From contig NC_089278.1 in NCBI RefSeq assembly GCF_963678975.1, forward strand, positions 11,559,479-11,623,478: a stretch of DNA of 64,000 nt, given 5' to 3'. Source of the stretch: Dysidea avara (Eukaryota > Porifera > Demospongiae > Dictyoceratida > Dysideidae). The notes below the pieces were generated by a model. The model ran no database searches and was not told where the DNA came from. It worked only from the letters and a program-made list of their open reading frames with translations. Numbering within the stretch: the stretch's first letter is position 1; every line of letters starts with the position of its first letter. Position numbers and translations under genes: made by a program. This document shows positions 35,936-48,102 of this stretch, piece by piece.

Positions 35936-38900
35936 GGCCACTCCAAATGAGAGTGTAGTTTCCCGTCCGGATGCTTTCAAAATATGGTGCGGGCGGGAGG
36001 CTAAGGATCATTATTCATTATTTTTAAATAATTTAAAAAAAAATAACATTAAAATCATTACACCAGGAAGGACAATCAACTAAAGGAAGTCAAGTCAGAT
36101 ACATGATACACAATACTATAGTAACTGTTCTTAGTGTTTTCTACTCATTTTTGCATTAGGAATTTTCTCTTTGTCTTCACAACCTTTGCACTGGGGATAG
36201 TACATCTCAGTGTCACTCCATGGATCGACAGGACCAGAACAATATACACATATGTCTTCATACTTTGCTGAATAGTACAACGTTTCCACCGGATCTTCAC
36301 AAGCCATCTTCCTAGTAAACACAATCTCCTTCACATAGTCTGGCAAATCAGTATCTTGAAGCTGTGCGCCACATGAGAATGACAATCCATTGAGTCCACG
36401 CTCTACTTCAAGTCTCTCCTGCTTTTTGAGATTCCTTTTTGCATACAGTAATCTCCACATCTCACACTCATCACACATTAACATTATTTCAATATTTTTC
36501 ACATGTTGAATGCTGGCTGAGAAAGGAAGTGATTTGTCCTTTTGTGCTTTCTTTTTACTGGAAGGACGGTGATCCTTAGTTGTTTTAGCTCCAAAAGCAT
36601 TAGAAAACTTCTTATAGTGGTCATCTGTTCCAGGAACTGGATCTGGAAGGTGCTTGAGAGTTGAAAAGATGTCAGGTGCAAGTCTTGGTGGGAGGCAGAT
36701 GTCACAATATTCTTTACCACACTTGATGATGTCAAAAAAATAGTGTCTCTGGACACAACAATGGTCAATGAACTTTATCAGCCTATCAGTTAATTCCTTT
36801 GCGCTGACTTGTCACTTACTCCATGTGGGAACTCCTCATCAACTGATAGGAGTGCAGTCCATAAATCATCTAATTCCTTAGTACTTGCTGCTGTGAAAAC
36901 ACTGAACTTCCTTTCCTTCAGTTCCAACCTTTGAGCAATATCATTGAGTACAATCTTTACCGGTGCAATGGAGTCCAAGGCTGCTTCTCTAAATTCTGGG
37001 TTTCTTTGTGCTACTGCTCGAAGTGCTTTCATTGAGTTGCACTTCTCTGCTTCTGCCTCCATTTCTTGTGGCATTTCTCTTCTAGCCAAATCTATGGCTT
37101 GCAAACCAATGTTGATGATTGCCATAATCCTCTCCACAGGATTTCTGTAGGAATGATAGGGGGCTGTTCTCACAGTGCACAAATAATCAAGATCAAGTTT
37201 CCGAAACAATGCAATTAGAGCTATCTTCACAGACACATAGTTTACCCTATGATCAGGGCCTCCATCTGAATAGATGAACAGAGCAGGTTTGGTTTCCACT
37301 TGGTTGCTAATAGCATTTGCTAGTTCTGCAGAATGCCTTAAAGGTGAAGATGGTTCAAATGCTCCTTCCTTTAACATCACTTTGACATCACCATGATACC
37401 ACGACCCACTAATTTCGGAAGGAATTTCACACAAGAGGACAACAGAAGGGATTATACTGAATGTGGTAAAATCATGGTCAGAACTTTGTAAGGATGTACC
37501 TGATTGTACAATTACTTGTCTTCCACGTTCGGCTGATGAAACAGGGTTACCTGGTTCACCAACTTTTATTCTGTGTTTGTCATCAATGCAAGCAAAAATT
37601 GCATGATCTTTAACCAGTAGTGCATACTCTCTTTCATAGCGAAACAAACAAGCAGCATAATGGGAATCTTCATGTTGTTTTCGCCATTGTCTCTGCTGGA
37701 CCATGTGCTTTACATTCAAGCATCCAGTGTATCTTAATCGTGTGTGTGATGACTGGCAAGAAGGAGAAAATTGCAAGCGGATCCATTCATCACTTGGTAC
37801 TGCAGTGTTGGGTGGACATCTCTTGGCAACTTTTTCACGGAGGTCTCGTACTGAGATGGCTTTGGCAGTGTGAACAATTGTCGAGTGCCGCCTGTCATCA
37901 ACAGCTGCACCAACATCTTCTTCGATGTACTCTTTTGCACAAGTCAAAAACTGATCAAATTTGGTTTTTTCTCCATAGAAAGTTCTCAGATCATACACAA
38001 ATGATGCATCCTCCAGATCAAACATTGTTTGCACACGTTGATCGATTTCTTCTTGAGATAGGTTGGTTGAAGCAGAAGAATCACACACAAGTTCTTTGTA
38101 CAAACGTCGGACCACAGATTTCTTGGTTTTGGGAGATACCAACCCAAACAGTTCAAATGCATCTTTTCTCATTGCTCGTGTGTGGTACTGTGGAATATCG
38201 TTTTTCAGGTGCTCAATGATTGGTGTGCAACTCTTTAAAGCATCATCAATATTGGTAGCTGTACACTGCCAGATCCAATGCAAGTCCCCAATGTTGCTTC
38301 CTGGAGAGTATTGTACATGAATAATAGGTATTTGAAGGCCATCTTTAAGCTTTTGAATCCACTCATAGCGCCTTCTACGTTCATCTGGGAGTAACGGCCT
38401 TAGATCCAAAGGTGTGTTTGGCTCTATCTGGTTTATCTGCTCCAATATTGATGACAAAATAACTGATGGTTGACGGCAATTTTCAATGTATGAAATAGAT
38501 AAGTTTTCAGCAATAGTTCTGGTCACCTCTCTTGAAGAGTGAATAGATTGGATCCGTGCTCTCTTATCAAGTAAAAGATCAGCATATGAAGCAAGGGAAC
38601 GTGACAATTGCTCTACATCTTTCTTTAGCACAACCCATGTTTCCAAAAAGGATTGGAAAGGCATGTAAAAAGAGCTCTGGAGTGGGATAGCAGTTGCTCC
38701 TTTGACATAGAGTGACAAGCACGTTTCCTGTGTTTGTGGATTTCTGGCTTGTTGTACCCTGTAAACTGGTTGAAAACTGCTGGAACTGTACAGGATCTTT
38801 CATTTAGTGTATCATGTATTCCATCTATGTACCATAAGGCATCCCGTAGGGTAGACAGGCACCTAGCTACAATTCCGCTATTTCACTACTGTTCCACTTC

Positions 38901-39629
38901 AGTGACTTGGCTTTAACAAACAAAAGCAAGTCATTGTACATCTTTTCTTTACTGTTTCGTACAGTCACAAATGGCATTTCAGCACTAGCTTTAGAAGCAG
39001 CTCTTGATGCAACCATCATAACTGCAAAAGCATTCACTGGAGCCTTAGATGACTCCTGTTGTGTGATGGTCACACTACATGTCACGTAGTACTTGACGTA
39101 CTTCCCAATGAGTTCAGCTGCACTACACAGATTAAGGGTAAAATCACCCACAGTGAAAAATTTTGACTCTTGAGATTGTGCCATACGTATTTCAACAACA
39201 GCAGTGTGATCACTCTTCTCTTGGGGAAGCTTCTGGGAAACAACCTAGCAAAACACAAGTGTATTTCATACATTTTGTACGTTTTAAAATCACATATACA
39301 TTTATTTAACTAGGTATAAAAAAGACAACTGACTTACTTCATGATAAAATTCTTGGATTTTCCACTTGTTATCAGCTTCCAGCAGCGTCCAGTCTAGCAA
39401 TATTATTTTACAGCAGTTGTCATACACGGAGGCAACTACTAAAACCATTATTACAGTAAGAATTAAAGTTGTCATGAAGTTCTCAACTCGTTCTCAATAC
39501 ACGTGGCATCAGTTGGAAAAACATCTGTTCGAGTAATTAGAGAATAATGACCATAATGACGTCTACATGCGGCAGCTCAAACTTGACGCGGGCGGAGGAC
39601 GGGAAACTACACTCTCATTTGGAGTGGCC
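35936..39629 (-). mobile_element. 3.69 kb DNA transposon, TAA target duplication, 33 bp terminal inverted repeats, unclassified
   Basis: The ends are perfect inverted repeats of 33 bp that begin GGCCACTCCAAATGAGAGTG (35936-35968 and 39597-39629). TAA flanks both (35933-35935, 39630-39632). The right palindrome arm reads GAGCTTGTAACTTGGAATAT without the element, which fixes both boundaries and the 3 bp duplication. It contains one minus-strand transposase gene. TAA duplications and GGCCA starts are known from PIF/Harbinger elements, but the protein is not a recognisable Harbinger transposase and no Myb-like partner is seen. Confidence 0.93.
36131..39475 (-). pseudogene. Transposase of the 3.69 kb element: probable DDE nuclease with Cys-rich C-terminal tail, frameshifted
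   Basis: Exon 1 is 39475-39338 and a 93 bp GT-AG intron (39337-39245) joins exon 2, which opens VVSQKLPQEKSDHTAVVEIR and contains FFTVGDFTLNLCSAAELIGK. The frame breaks near 38865 and again near 38720-38780, then runs 642 codons (38718-36790; the first codon is TTG, so this is not a true start). Candidate catalytic residues, numbered in that frame, are D379/D380 in CIDDKHRIKVGEP, D485 in YSDGGPDHR and E529 in YRNPVERIM. A third break near 36805 leads into a tail of about 217 residues with KCGKEYCDIC, CDEC, CVYC and CKGC, probably zinc binding. Three breaks mean this copy is probably dead, unless they are sequence errors. Confidence 0.8.
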
Positions 39630-39790
39630 TAACTTGGAATATACTGAACATAATGTATGGCATTATTGCTACCAGGTGGTTACCAATGTGCCTGACAATG
39701 TCATGCATATTTACACTGTAAGCTCACTGGTTATGTACACATGGGGCAAGGTCGAGAACAAGGTTGAAATTTAAACTATGATGAGTACTA

Positions 39791-40252
39791 CCAAGAGTTC
39801 ATAATATATATACTAAGGAGAGTATCCTACTCTCATATACCCCTGTAGAAAGGCGTATCGTGAAGTTATGACATAACACTTCTGAGTTCGCCCGTTTTTC
39901 TTTGTATAATTAATGATGTCATTAGTTGAACATGGTATCGATTGAACGCGTGCCTACCAACGTCGCTAGCAACCAAATTAACTCCAGCTCTAAGCGTTTC
40001 TCACCCAACTACAATTGTTCCTTCATGGGTTAAGACCGCTTCGTAGGCGTTTCTTACTAGGCCATTCGCGAATACGGCTATCCTGAGCGTCGCAAGTGTG
40101 AAACGGTGCTAACGATTCTTGCACTTTTACGGCTTTCTGTACGTCACAAACCACAACATTTTGTCGTTACGTCATAGCTTCACGATACGCCCTTCTACAG
40201 GGGTATATGAGAGTAGGATACTCTCCTTAGTATATATATTATGAACTCTTGG
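39791..40252. mobile_element. MITE with 83 bp terminal inverted repeats, 462 bp
   Basis: Ends begin CCAAGAGTTCATAATATATA and stay inverted for about 83 bp with two or three mismatches. TACTA flanks both sides (39786-39790, 40253-40257). The right arm near 47100 has the uninterrupted GAGTACTACTGAATC. A short related hairpin is at 61627-61683. No coding sequence. Confidence 0.9.
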
Positions 40253-40324
40253 TACTACTAAATCTCTGCTTTGTGCTGTTGCTTGCTTTCACTGTAAATT
40301 CTTACAGGTGAAACAACATAACCA

Positions 40325-41288
40325 CAAGCCTGCCAACCTAGGAAACAGAAAAACCTTGAGACTCAGTCTTGACATCCCGAATGGACTGCTGTATCTGTAC
40401 ATTATTATAGGCAGACACAGCAAGTTGCAACAGCCCCCATACCCATACAGTGAGCAGGTAAGCCACCTTTACCATGCAACACATATACACATGCCCATCT
40501 TCATATAGGCATCAATATAGGATTTAAAACATGTTGTGCATCACTAATCTATGCATGGAATAGCTAGACCTGCAGTAAATATGTGCACGAGTCTTATTTC
40601 ACCAGATAAATGTACTTACTCGGAAGTCACTGTGTTGAAACAGTTTTTCTTTTCTTTTATTGTGAAGTTGTAACACGTGACCGGACTATGGAACGTTCTT
40701 GATATAAGCCACTAGGTGCTTATAATATCACGTGATGAATTAGAGATGTGTCAATTTCATCCTAGAGGCTGAAAGCAAATAAAATACTCCAAACACATAG
40801 AACATACCATTTGTATAGGCTACAAACCCAGGAAAGCAGGTGCTATTGTGTGGGGTCTCTCAGTTGTGTGACGTGCAAACCAAGCACTTCAGAGTTGGTA
40901 TTCTGATCAGAGTTCTGACCGCTTAAAATCAATTCCAGATCTTGCTCCAAATACTCTCCAATGCATTGGTATTAAATAGAAGGCCGAAGGCGAATCCACG
41001 CCACAATGCCCACCTTTATAATCACGTGATCTTGCTTAGTTGTACCACAATTACGTACCTGGGGAAATCCCCTGAGAACTTGAAAAGGCCAGGTAAAGGG
41101 CATTCTGAGAACTTTGAGTCTAGCCTGAGCTTGAAAGTGAAAGAAATCGTGAGTTTTACGGTGATGATCCATGAGAATTGGTAGGCTGAACTAAAAATTC
41201 GTGAGTTTAGGGCTACTGCTTGTGAGACCTTGAACTTGGTAGTGAAATCATGAGTCTCACGGTAAATCCGTGAGGGTTGGCAGGCCTG
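40325..41288. mobile_element. Element with CARGCCTGCCAACC ends and 6 bp target duplication, 964 bp
   Basis: Starts CAAGCCTGCCAACC and ends GGTTGGCAGGCCTG. TAACCA flanks both sides (40319-40324, 41289-41294). The right arm shows the empty site ACATAACCAAATGG. The interior has repeated GTGAG/CTCAC blocks. A 66-codon frame crossing the left boundary is not a gene. Confidence 0.88.
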
Positions 41289-42045
41289 TAACCAAATGGT
41301 TAGAACAGTGGCTTGGTATGTCCCATGATGCTGGCTGGTTCATGCTGTTGCAGTTGCCATGACTATAACTGATTATTATGGAACTGTGAGCTCCACGGCT
41401 TCTATCCATGTTAACCTCCTGGAAGTTACTAGTCTTGTCCAAGGTGGATTTTCCTGTACATACTCAAGTGCTTAGGATGCTTTCCTCAGCAGATTCAAGC
41501 CTAATAGAGTTAACATAATGCTGCATAAATGTTCATTTGATACCCAGCTTTTATTTCTCTTGTAATGTTGTGTACCCCTGGACACTAATCAAGACTACAC
41601 AACCGGCCACAATTGACGCAATAAAATACTAAATAGCTTTTTTCATTGTACCAGTGATACACATGATGTCATGCACTCATCCAGTATTTTCTATAAACAC
41701 AAACTGAGTACGTATGTAATAAAATTTAATATTTTATCTAGTAAAACACTTCTTCATATTCTCCCTATTGTGTTGTGCGTATTGTCAATCTTTATTGTCA
41801 ATCTTATATCAATTGCTTTATTTTGCAGATTATTAAAACAAGATACCACAGAACTTGCCAGCTTGAGCAATCCTAATGTAAGTGTATTTTGTTTCTGATT
41901 TTACAATAGACCATGTGCAATCTTTGGGGGCATGGTTTTGTAGTATTGATGCAAGAATGCTATAGGGATGGGCAATTATCCAAATATCATAATATTTAGT
42001 TGGCAATAGTTGACATTGCCTTTTCATTAACTAATGATAATTAAA

Positions 42046-45000
42046 TTCACAATCCTAGGGGGGGAAGGTCTGAAGCTACTGTACAGTAGTTAACTTTGGC
42101 AGTGTAAAACATGGGTGAATTTGGCAAATAGTCCTTTAATTGTCCAAGTATTTTTTCTGCCTACAGCCATTGTTAGCTATGTCACTGTGTAGAAATATGC
42201 AACAAAACACAGCCAGGGTGTAGCTAGTTTTCTGAATTACCCGGGCAGAAAGTCTGGCTGTCCCCATGCAAACCATTTAACAAGCAATGCGAGCCCATCT
42301 CTGAGGACTCTAGCACATTTGCTTTAAAAGAAATTATGCCTAGCTAGTTACTACACTGCTGTTTGTACAGCTGATTAGACTAAGATACTGCTGAACAAAT
42401 AGTACAGAAGCTTAGATGGACTAACTTAGCCTCCAGCCCCAATATCGTATTCCGTTTTCACTCTTCTGTCTTTTCTACGTACTTGCACATACTGAGCATT
42501 TTAGCATACTTCATAACCAACAGTGAGAAATTTAGTAAACAATGATCCTCCTTAATATTCCTGCTTCCCGGCATTATAAGACGGGCACTATGGCCTATAG
42601 TGGAATTAGTTTGTCTTTCATCAGTCTACCATTAAACATCTAATAAAACAATTACTTTATACATCCAATACTGAGCAGTTTCACCAAATTACAGCACATG
42701 TTTTGACTCTCAACCACACAAATTCAGTCAAATATAGAATCGGGTATAGCTATGCCCCTGAAACACAGTGATTCATCAAACGGATATTTTGCACTGGCAG
42801 AGTTCCCACTAATATAAGACTAGTGAGGAACATGCATTTATTACTTTAATTTGGTGCAGTCATTAGTGGAGCTACTTGTTATAACCTTGATTGTGAATTG
42901 TCAAATATTTTTGTTCTACATAGCAGCATAGTATCTACTACAAGGTATATTAACGTAGGTAGAAATGAGTGATACATTTATGTATCCTTTCACAATGTAC
43001 AACAAATAATAATGTGTTACTATTGTCTACTATATTAAACACGGTAGGATATCCATTATCCATTGCAATGAAATGTTCAGATTACTTTAGGAAGGGACTA
43101 TAATATATGGTGTAATCATTAGAAGGTGTCCCATATTTATTAAAGTTTCCAACAACGGACACGTTATTTACTGTTCACAAATCACCTTTTATTGTGTTGA
43201 TTTTCTGTTAAGACCAACAACTGCTGTGACAAATGGTGAATGTTCCTCTTTATATTAGGTGCTAGTGGCAGACAGATGTTGATTCATTGGGGTCATGTGG
43301 ATACTGCTGAGGTAAGTCTATTGTCAGCTATGTATGTACTGCACCATATGGATAATCAAATCATCAATTGAGCATTGTCATTTGCTCAGTAACGATGATG
43401 TAGATTGTTGCTTTTTTGCCTTACAATGTCAATGGAAAATTAGCGTGGTTTCAGAGTGACCCAAAATGCTTCTGGGAAGTTATTAAATTTGTATTGACTA
43501 ACTTGCTAAGGCCTAAGATGTGCCTTTTTACCAACCACAACAGCTGTAATACAATGCATCATTGGCTTAACTTCATGTCCAATGCCTTTCTTACTCCACT
43601 ACTGCAATAGTGTTGATTATTTGCTGGTTTAATTATCCAATTTCTGTAAGGTGTTTAGTGGTCTTTTATTTCTAGCAATTGTCGGTGTTCTGGAGATTAT
43701 GGAAGGACACCACACACAATGCAATTGGTTTATAATAGTGTGTATTCTAACTTGTTCTGTAACTAATTTCACAGCATAATTCATACACAAATACTGACTG
43801 TATTTATTCCGTCTATGTTATGGTGTTGGAACTAATAGTCCAAAAATTCTACCTTGGCTCAAACAAAAACAGACCACCGCCCCCAATAGTGAATAACATT
43901 AGAGTCATTTATAGATTAGAGGTTCGTTTGGTCTCGTTATAGGGAGTTTTTTAAAATAGTTGTTCCAATACTGAATAAAGACGGGGTTAGAATATGTAGT
44001 ATTGGAACACTATTTTTGCTGTGTTTATAGTTTTTCATATTGATTAATTATAAGTTGTGTATATTTTTTATCACTTGTTCAGACCTGTTGCATATTACAA
44101 GTTTAATCGAAGGTTAAGTGGCCATATCAACATCAGTCGATGGGAACTAGCATTGAACACTATGTACTATTCAGTAAATAACTAAACAATTGGGTTAGCT
44201 TGATCACTATGCATGGTGGTATTCATTAGAGAGTATCAACAACAGGTTTGGGGTAATACCATATGTAGCAGCCTGCCTGTTTTAGATTATTCTATGCTAT
44301 AGCAGGGTAGCAAAGGAGCAGCAGTATCACTAATTGTTTGCAGTGCTGGAAACATTTTATCCCACCAAAAGTTGGTCCCTCCCCATCTCTTTCTTTCGAC
44401 TCATAGTACCAAACTACAGCTGGTTAGTGGGACATGGGCTGCACTGTAGCATATCAGTTAGGAGGGATAATATAGGGCATCTGGTGTGGGGTAAATAGGC
44501 ATACCACCAAATATACCAGCCTGAGCTTTATCATAGATGTTGAGGTACACATTTACCATGACCCAATCTTTGAGGGTCATGTGATCTCATGTGACAAATT
44601 AAGGGTCAGGTTACAAGGCTACAGTACTCCAGCCCATTCTCCCAATCTCGGTGTCTTGTTGTATCATGGTCATTGCCACACACTGGTATACAGAATGTCT
44701 GTTTGTTTCCGCTCTATAGTCAACGTCATCTTCATAACACTCGATGCTGTGGTGCAATGATTCTTTCAAAATGCAATAATCAAAGGTTTGTAACACAGTA
44801 AACATAATAGTGGTGAGACAAGTTTATCAAAAGTACTATCAGTACATGTACATCAACCAGACATGTAAGCTTCATACTTGGAGCACAAAAACTTCTGATT
44901 GTGTAAACATTACTGCAACATTCAAGTGTGTGTTGCAAACTATGATTGCAAGTCCCTAGTCTGCTCCCCAAATACCTCTGTACAGTACAAGTGAAGAATA

Positions 45001-46107
45001 ATACCAACATATAAATGGACACTTCATTTTGTTTTTCACTCCTTACATTGTATCATTACAGTACACTATACATAAACACATGTAATACACACTTAGATAT
45101 GCTACAAAGGAATTGTCAGTTACATGTCGAAATTGGGTAATTTACAATTAAGTCACCAATTGCTGCAGATTGATTGCCGCCTTAAGCTTCTTGGTATAAG
45201 GACATCTACAGATCATCTAAGGCTCTTCACCATAATATAGGCAGGGGGCTTATCAGTGCTGAAGCAAGCAGACTGACTAATAGGCCATCATCATCTATCA
45301 CATAGACTATTCACTTCCTGGAATATAAATGCTAACAATAAATAATAATTATTGTAATACGTAATGTGTAAATAATATGAGGTGGTATAAGCAGTGGACC
45401 TGGAAATGAAGAACTCAATTGGTACTTCACAATATTCATGCCTGTTACCTCTACAAGTCACAGCATCCCGTCTTGCATGACCACATCACTTACTCTATAT
45501 ATATATCATGGTGCCTCACACAATCCATACCTACTCTGAAAGAGGGTTTAGACTGCTTAGCATAGACCATTCTGATAGGTGCTCATTTTCACACCTCCAG
45601 CTACGTACCACTATTAATAAATACTAGAAGGTTTAACTTCTTATGCACCACATGAAGCACACAAGGCTATTTGTCAAGCTGCTTGTGTAACCAGCAGCTC
45701 CTACCAGCAGTCACCCTTTCACTGAAAATGTTTCCTGGAAAAAATTGTCGTACAAAATTTCTCCAGTTACACAATACTAGTGTACTTGTCATACAGAAAG
45801 CCAGCTGTGACCAGTGAGCAGCCAGTCCAGACCCCTGACAATAGACGTCAAGTGAGGTACTTTGATGCTGCAGAAGTGCTATGACTATGTAAGATGAGAC
45901 ACTGACTCACAGAGGCATCTAATACAATTATAGAATGCATAAACACTTGGAAATATATAAAATTTCTGGATCCCTGTAGGTCCTTGGTCCTGGGTTTATT
46001 ACTTCCTGGGATAGGGAATTATATTAGTACCGACTTGTGTACAATAATCTGTATTTGTAGCTATAAATACCTTAAGGGAATGTCCGAGAAGTTAGACTAT
46101 AGTATTC
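42046..46107. other. Palindrome spacer, no confident gene
   Basis: Mostly AT-rich unique sequence. Two small exon-like stretches on + (43259-43311, GASGRQMLIHWGHVDTAE between AG and GTAAGT; and after an AG at about 43674, NCRCSGDYGRTPHTMQLV) faintly recall ankyrin repeats, but they are too short and unconnected. Nothing else is seen. Confidence 0.4.
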
Positions 46108-46339
46108 TAGGGATGGGGATATAAACATTTCTGTCGTACAACTATTGTCATGAGCCATTATCGCAATTATCACGATTGTTGTACACTTAACCACTGTAAC
46201 AAAATATTCAACTAAATATTTAAGATGAATTTACCTATTCGATTATTATGCGATAATTGCCTATTTTAATTATCACTAGTTAATGAAAAGACGATGTCAA
46301 CTATTGCCAACTAAATATTATGATAATTGGCCATCCCTA
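46108..46339. mobile_element. hAT-like MITE cut by the palindrome's inner breakpoint
   Basis: TAGGGATGG and CCATCCCTA ends are flanked by TAGTATTC (46100-46107) and TAATATTC (46340-46347), an 8 bp duplication with one change. Only its last 75 bp or so are present in the left arm (about 41965-42045), so the inverted homology stops inside this element. Confidence 0.8.
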
Positions 46340-47868
46340 TAATATTCTTGCATCAATACTACAAAACCATGCCCCAAGATTGCACATGGTCTATTGTAAA
46401 TTCAGAAACAAAATACACTTACATTAGGATTGCTCAAGCTGGCAAGTTCTGTGGTATCTTGTTTTAATAATCTGCAAAATAAAGCAATTGATATAAGATT
46501 GACAATACGCACACAACACAATAGGGAGAATACTACGCACAACACAATAGGGAGAATACGAAGAAGTGTTTTACTAAACATTTGAAGATAAAATATTAAA
46601 ATGTGTTGCATACGTACTCAGTTTGTGTTTATAGAAAATACTGGATGAGTGCATGACATCATGTTTATCACTGGTACAATGAAAAAAGCTATTTAGTATT
46701 TTATTGCGTCAATTGTGGCCGGTCGTGTAGTCTTGATTTGTGTCCAGGGGTACACAGCATTACAAGAGAAATAAAAGCTGGATATCAAATGAACATTTAT
46801 GCAGCATTATGTTAACTCTATTAGGCTTGAATCTGCTGAGGAAAGTATCCTAAGCACTTGAGTATGTGCAGGAAAATCCACCTTGGACAAGACTAGTAAC
46901 TTCCAGGAGGTTAACATGGATAGAAGCCGTGGAGCTCACAGTTCCATAATAATCAGTTATAGTCATGGCAACTGCAACAGCATGAACCAGCCAGCATCAT
47001 GGGGCATACCAAGCCACTGTTCTAACCATTTGGTTATGTTGTTTCACCTGTAAGAATTTACAGTGAAAGCAAGCAACACCACAAAGCAGAGATTCAGTAG
47101 TACTCATCATAGTTTAAATTTCAATCTTGTTCTCGACCTTGCCCCATGTGTACATAACCAGTGAGCTTACAGTGTAAATATGCATGACATTGTCAGGCAC
47201 ATTGGTAACCACCTGGTAGCAATAATGCCATACATTATGTTCAGTATATTCAGGCCTGCCAACCTGGAAAGTAAAAAAATCTTGAGATTTCTGTACCTTT
47301 ATTGTAGTATTGCAGTGTGTAGTAAAAAAAACTGGTAGATGCTATGCTGAGACCAAAAAAAAAAAAAAAAGGTCTCGACTTTTTAAACTTGAAATCCGTG
47401 ACATTCGCGCTACAAACCGTGAGATTCTATCCAACGAAGTTAGTGAAACCGTGAGAGTTAGCAGGCCTCAAAAACCGTGAGATTCGATCTGCTGCCCTTG
47501 AGCAGGGTAGTGAAACCGTGAGACTCACGGTAAACCCGTGAGAGTTGGCAGGCCTGTATATTCCAAGTTACAAGCTCGAGGTCGAGCTCGAGGTTCACTT
47601 GCTCATACTATGAATGTGTGCGTACACAAGCCACTGCAAATTTAGTTTAACACAGGGGTGAGTTACCGTACCTTCCATCAAGGCGCCTTCCGTATCCATA
47701 ACATAGTCACCAGTTTATCTCCTTTATAAAGGTCACTCACTCGTCATCTATGTTGTTACGTAGAAAACATGGTTGACCACAAACAACTCTGTGCAGTGAT
47801 CACGTGATCAATCAGTTTCCTGTATTACGTAACTTTGTGGTTGAGCAAGTCTGTACATAACGAGATTG
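46262..47868. repeat. Right arm of the large inverted duplication
   Basis: Reverse complement of the four left-arm blocks. It contains its own private insertion at 47251-47556 and a 12 bp local duplication (GAGCTCGAGGTC-type) near 47580. Its outer edge lies about 235 bp upstream of the INCENP-like start codon. Confidence 0.92.
47251..47556. mobile_element. Short relative of the CAGGCCTGCCAACC element, 306 bp
   Basis: CAGGCCTGCCAACC and GTTGGCAGGCCTG ends are flanked by TATATT on both sides (47245-47250, 47557-47562). The left arm (39630-39650) has the empty site TTGGAATATACTG. An A-run of 17 lies inside. Non-coding. Confidence 0.9.
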
Positions 47869-47889
47869 TAAAAATTGGTTTTAATTTGT

Positions 47890-47897
47890 TGACGTCA
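47890..47897. promoter_or_regulatory. CRE-like octamer upstream of the INCENP-like gene
   Basis: TGACGTCA, the full palindromic CREB/ATF site, lies about 205 bp before the ATG at 48103. It is a sequence match only. Another lies in the Helitron near 13315, so chance is possible. Confidence 0.35.
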
Positions 47898-48102
47898 GTA
47901 CAACTCTATTTGCTATTTATGCTACAAGCCTACAACACCCATTCAGCTGTATTTCAAGCATAAAGTTTCTTTGCCGCACAAGTCTCCATATGCCGCATAT
48001 GAAATTCATTATTAAAAACCACGTGATACTTAAGTTATACTGTATCACCTAGACAACCAAAATAGCCAATCATACCGTCGCATAGAGTTTGAATTTTAAT
48101 AT

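Larger units (their letters stand above)
35647..42045. repeat. Left arm of a large inverted duplication
   Basis: It pairs with 46262-47868. Homologous blocks are 35647-35935, 39630-39790, 40253-40324 and 41289-42045, about 1.28 kb, with identity judged by eye well above 90 percent. The blocks are separated by three transposons absent from the other arm. At 41828-41880 an exon-like stretch (LLKQDTTELASLSNPN) between AG and GTAAGT occurs in both arms and is not placed in any gene. A tRNA-like TGGTTAGAACAGTGG is at 41299. Confidence 0.92.

Noticed and set aside
36790..38718. Transposase start at the first codon of the 642-codon frame
   Set aside because: That codon is TTG and the frame continues upstream; motifs and a spliced exon farther upstream show the real N-terminus is near 39475.
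40308..40508. 66-codon + frame after an AG acceptor
   Set aside because: It crosses the boundary between palindrome arm and the 964 bp transposon, so it cannot be an ancestral exon.
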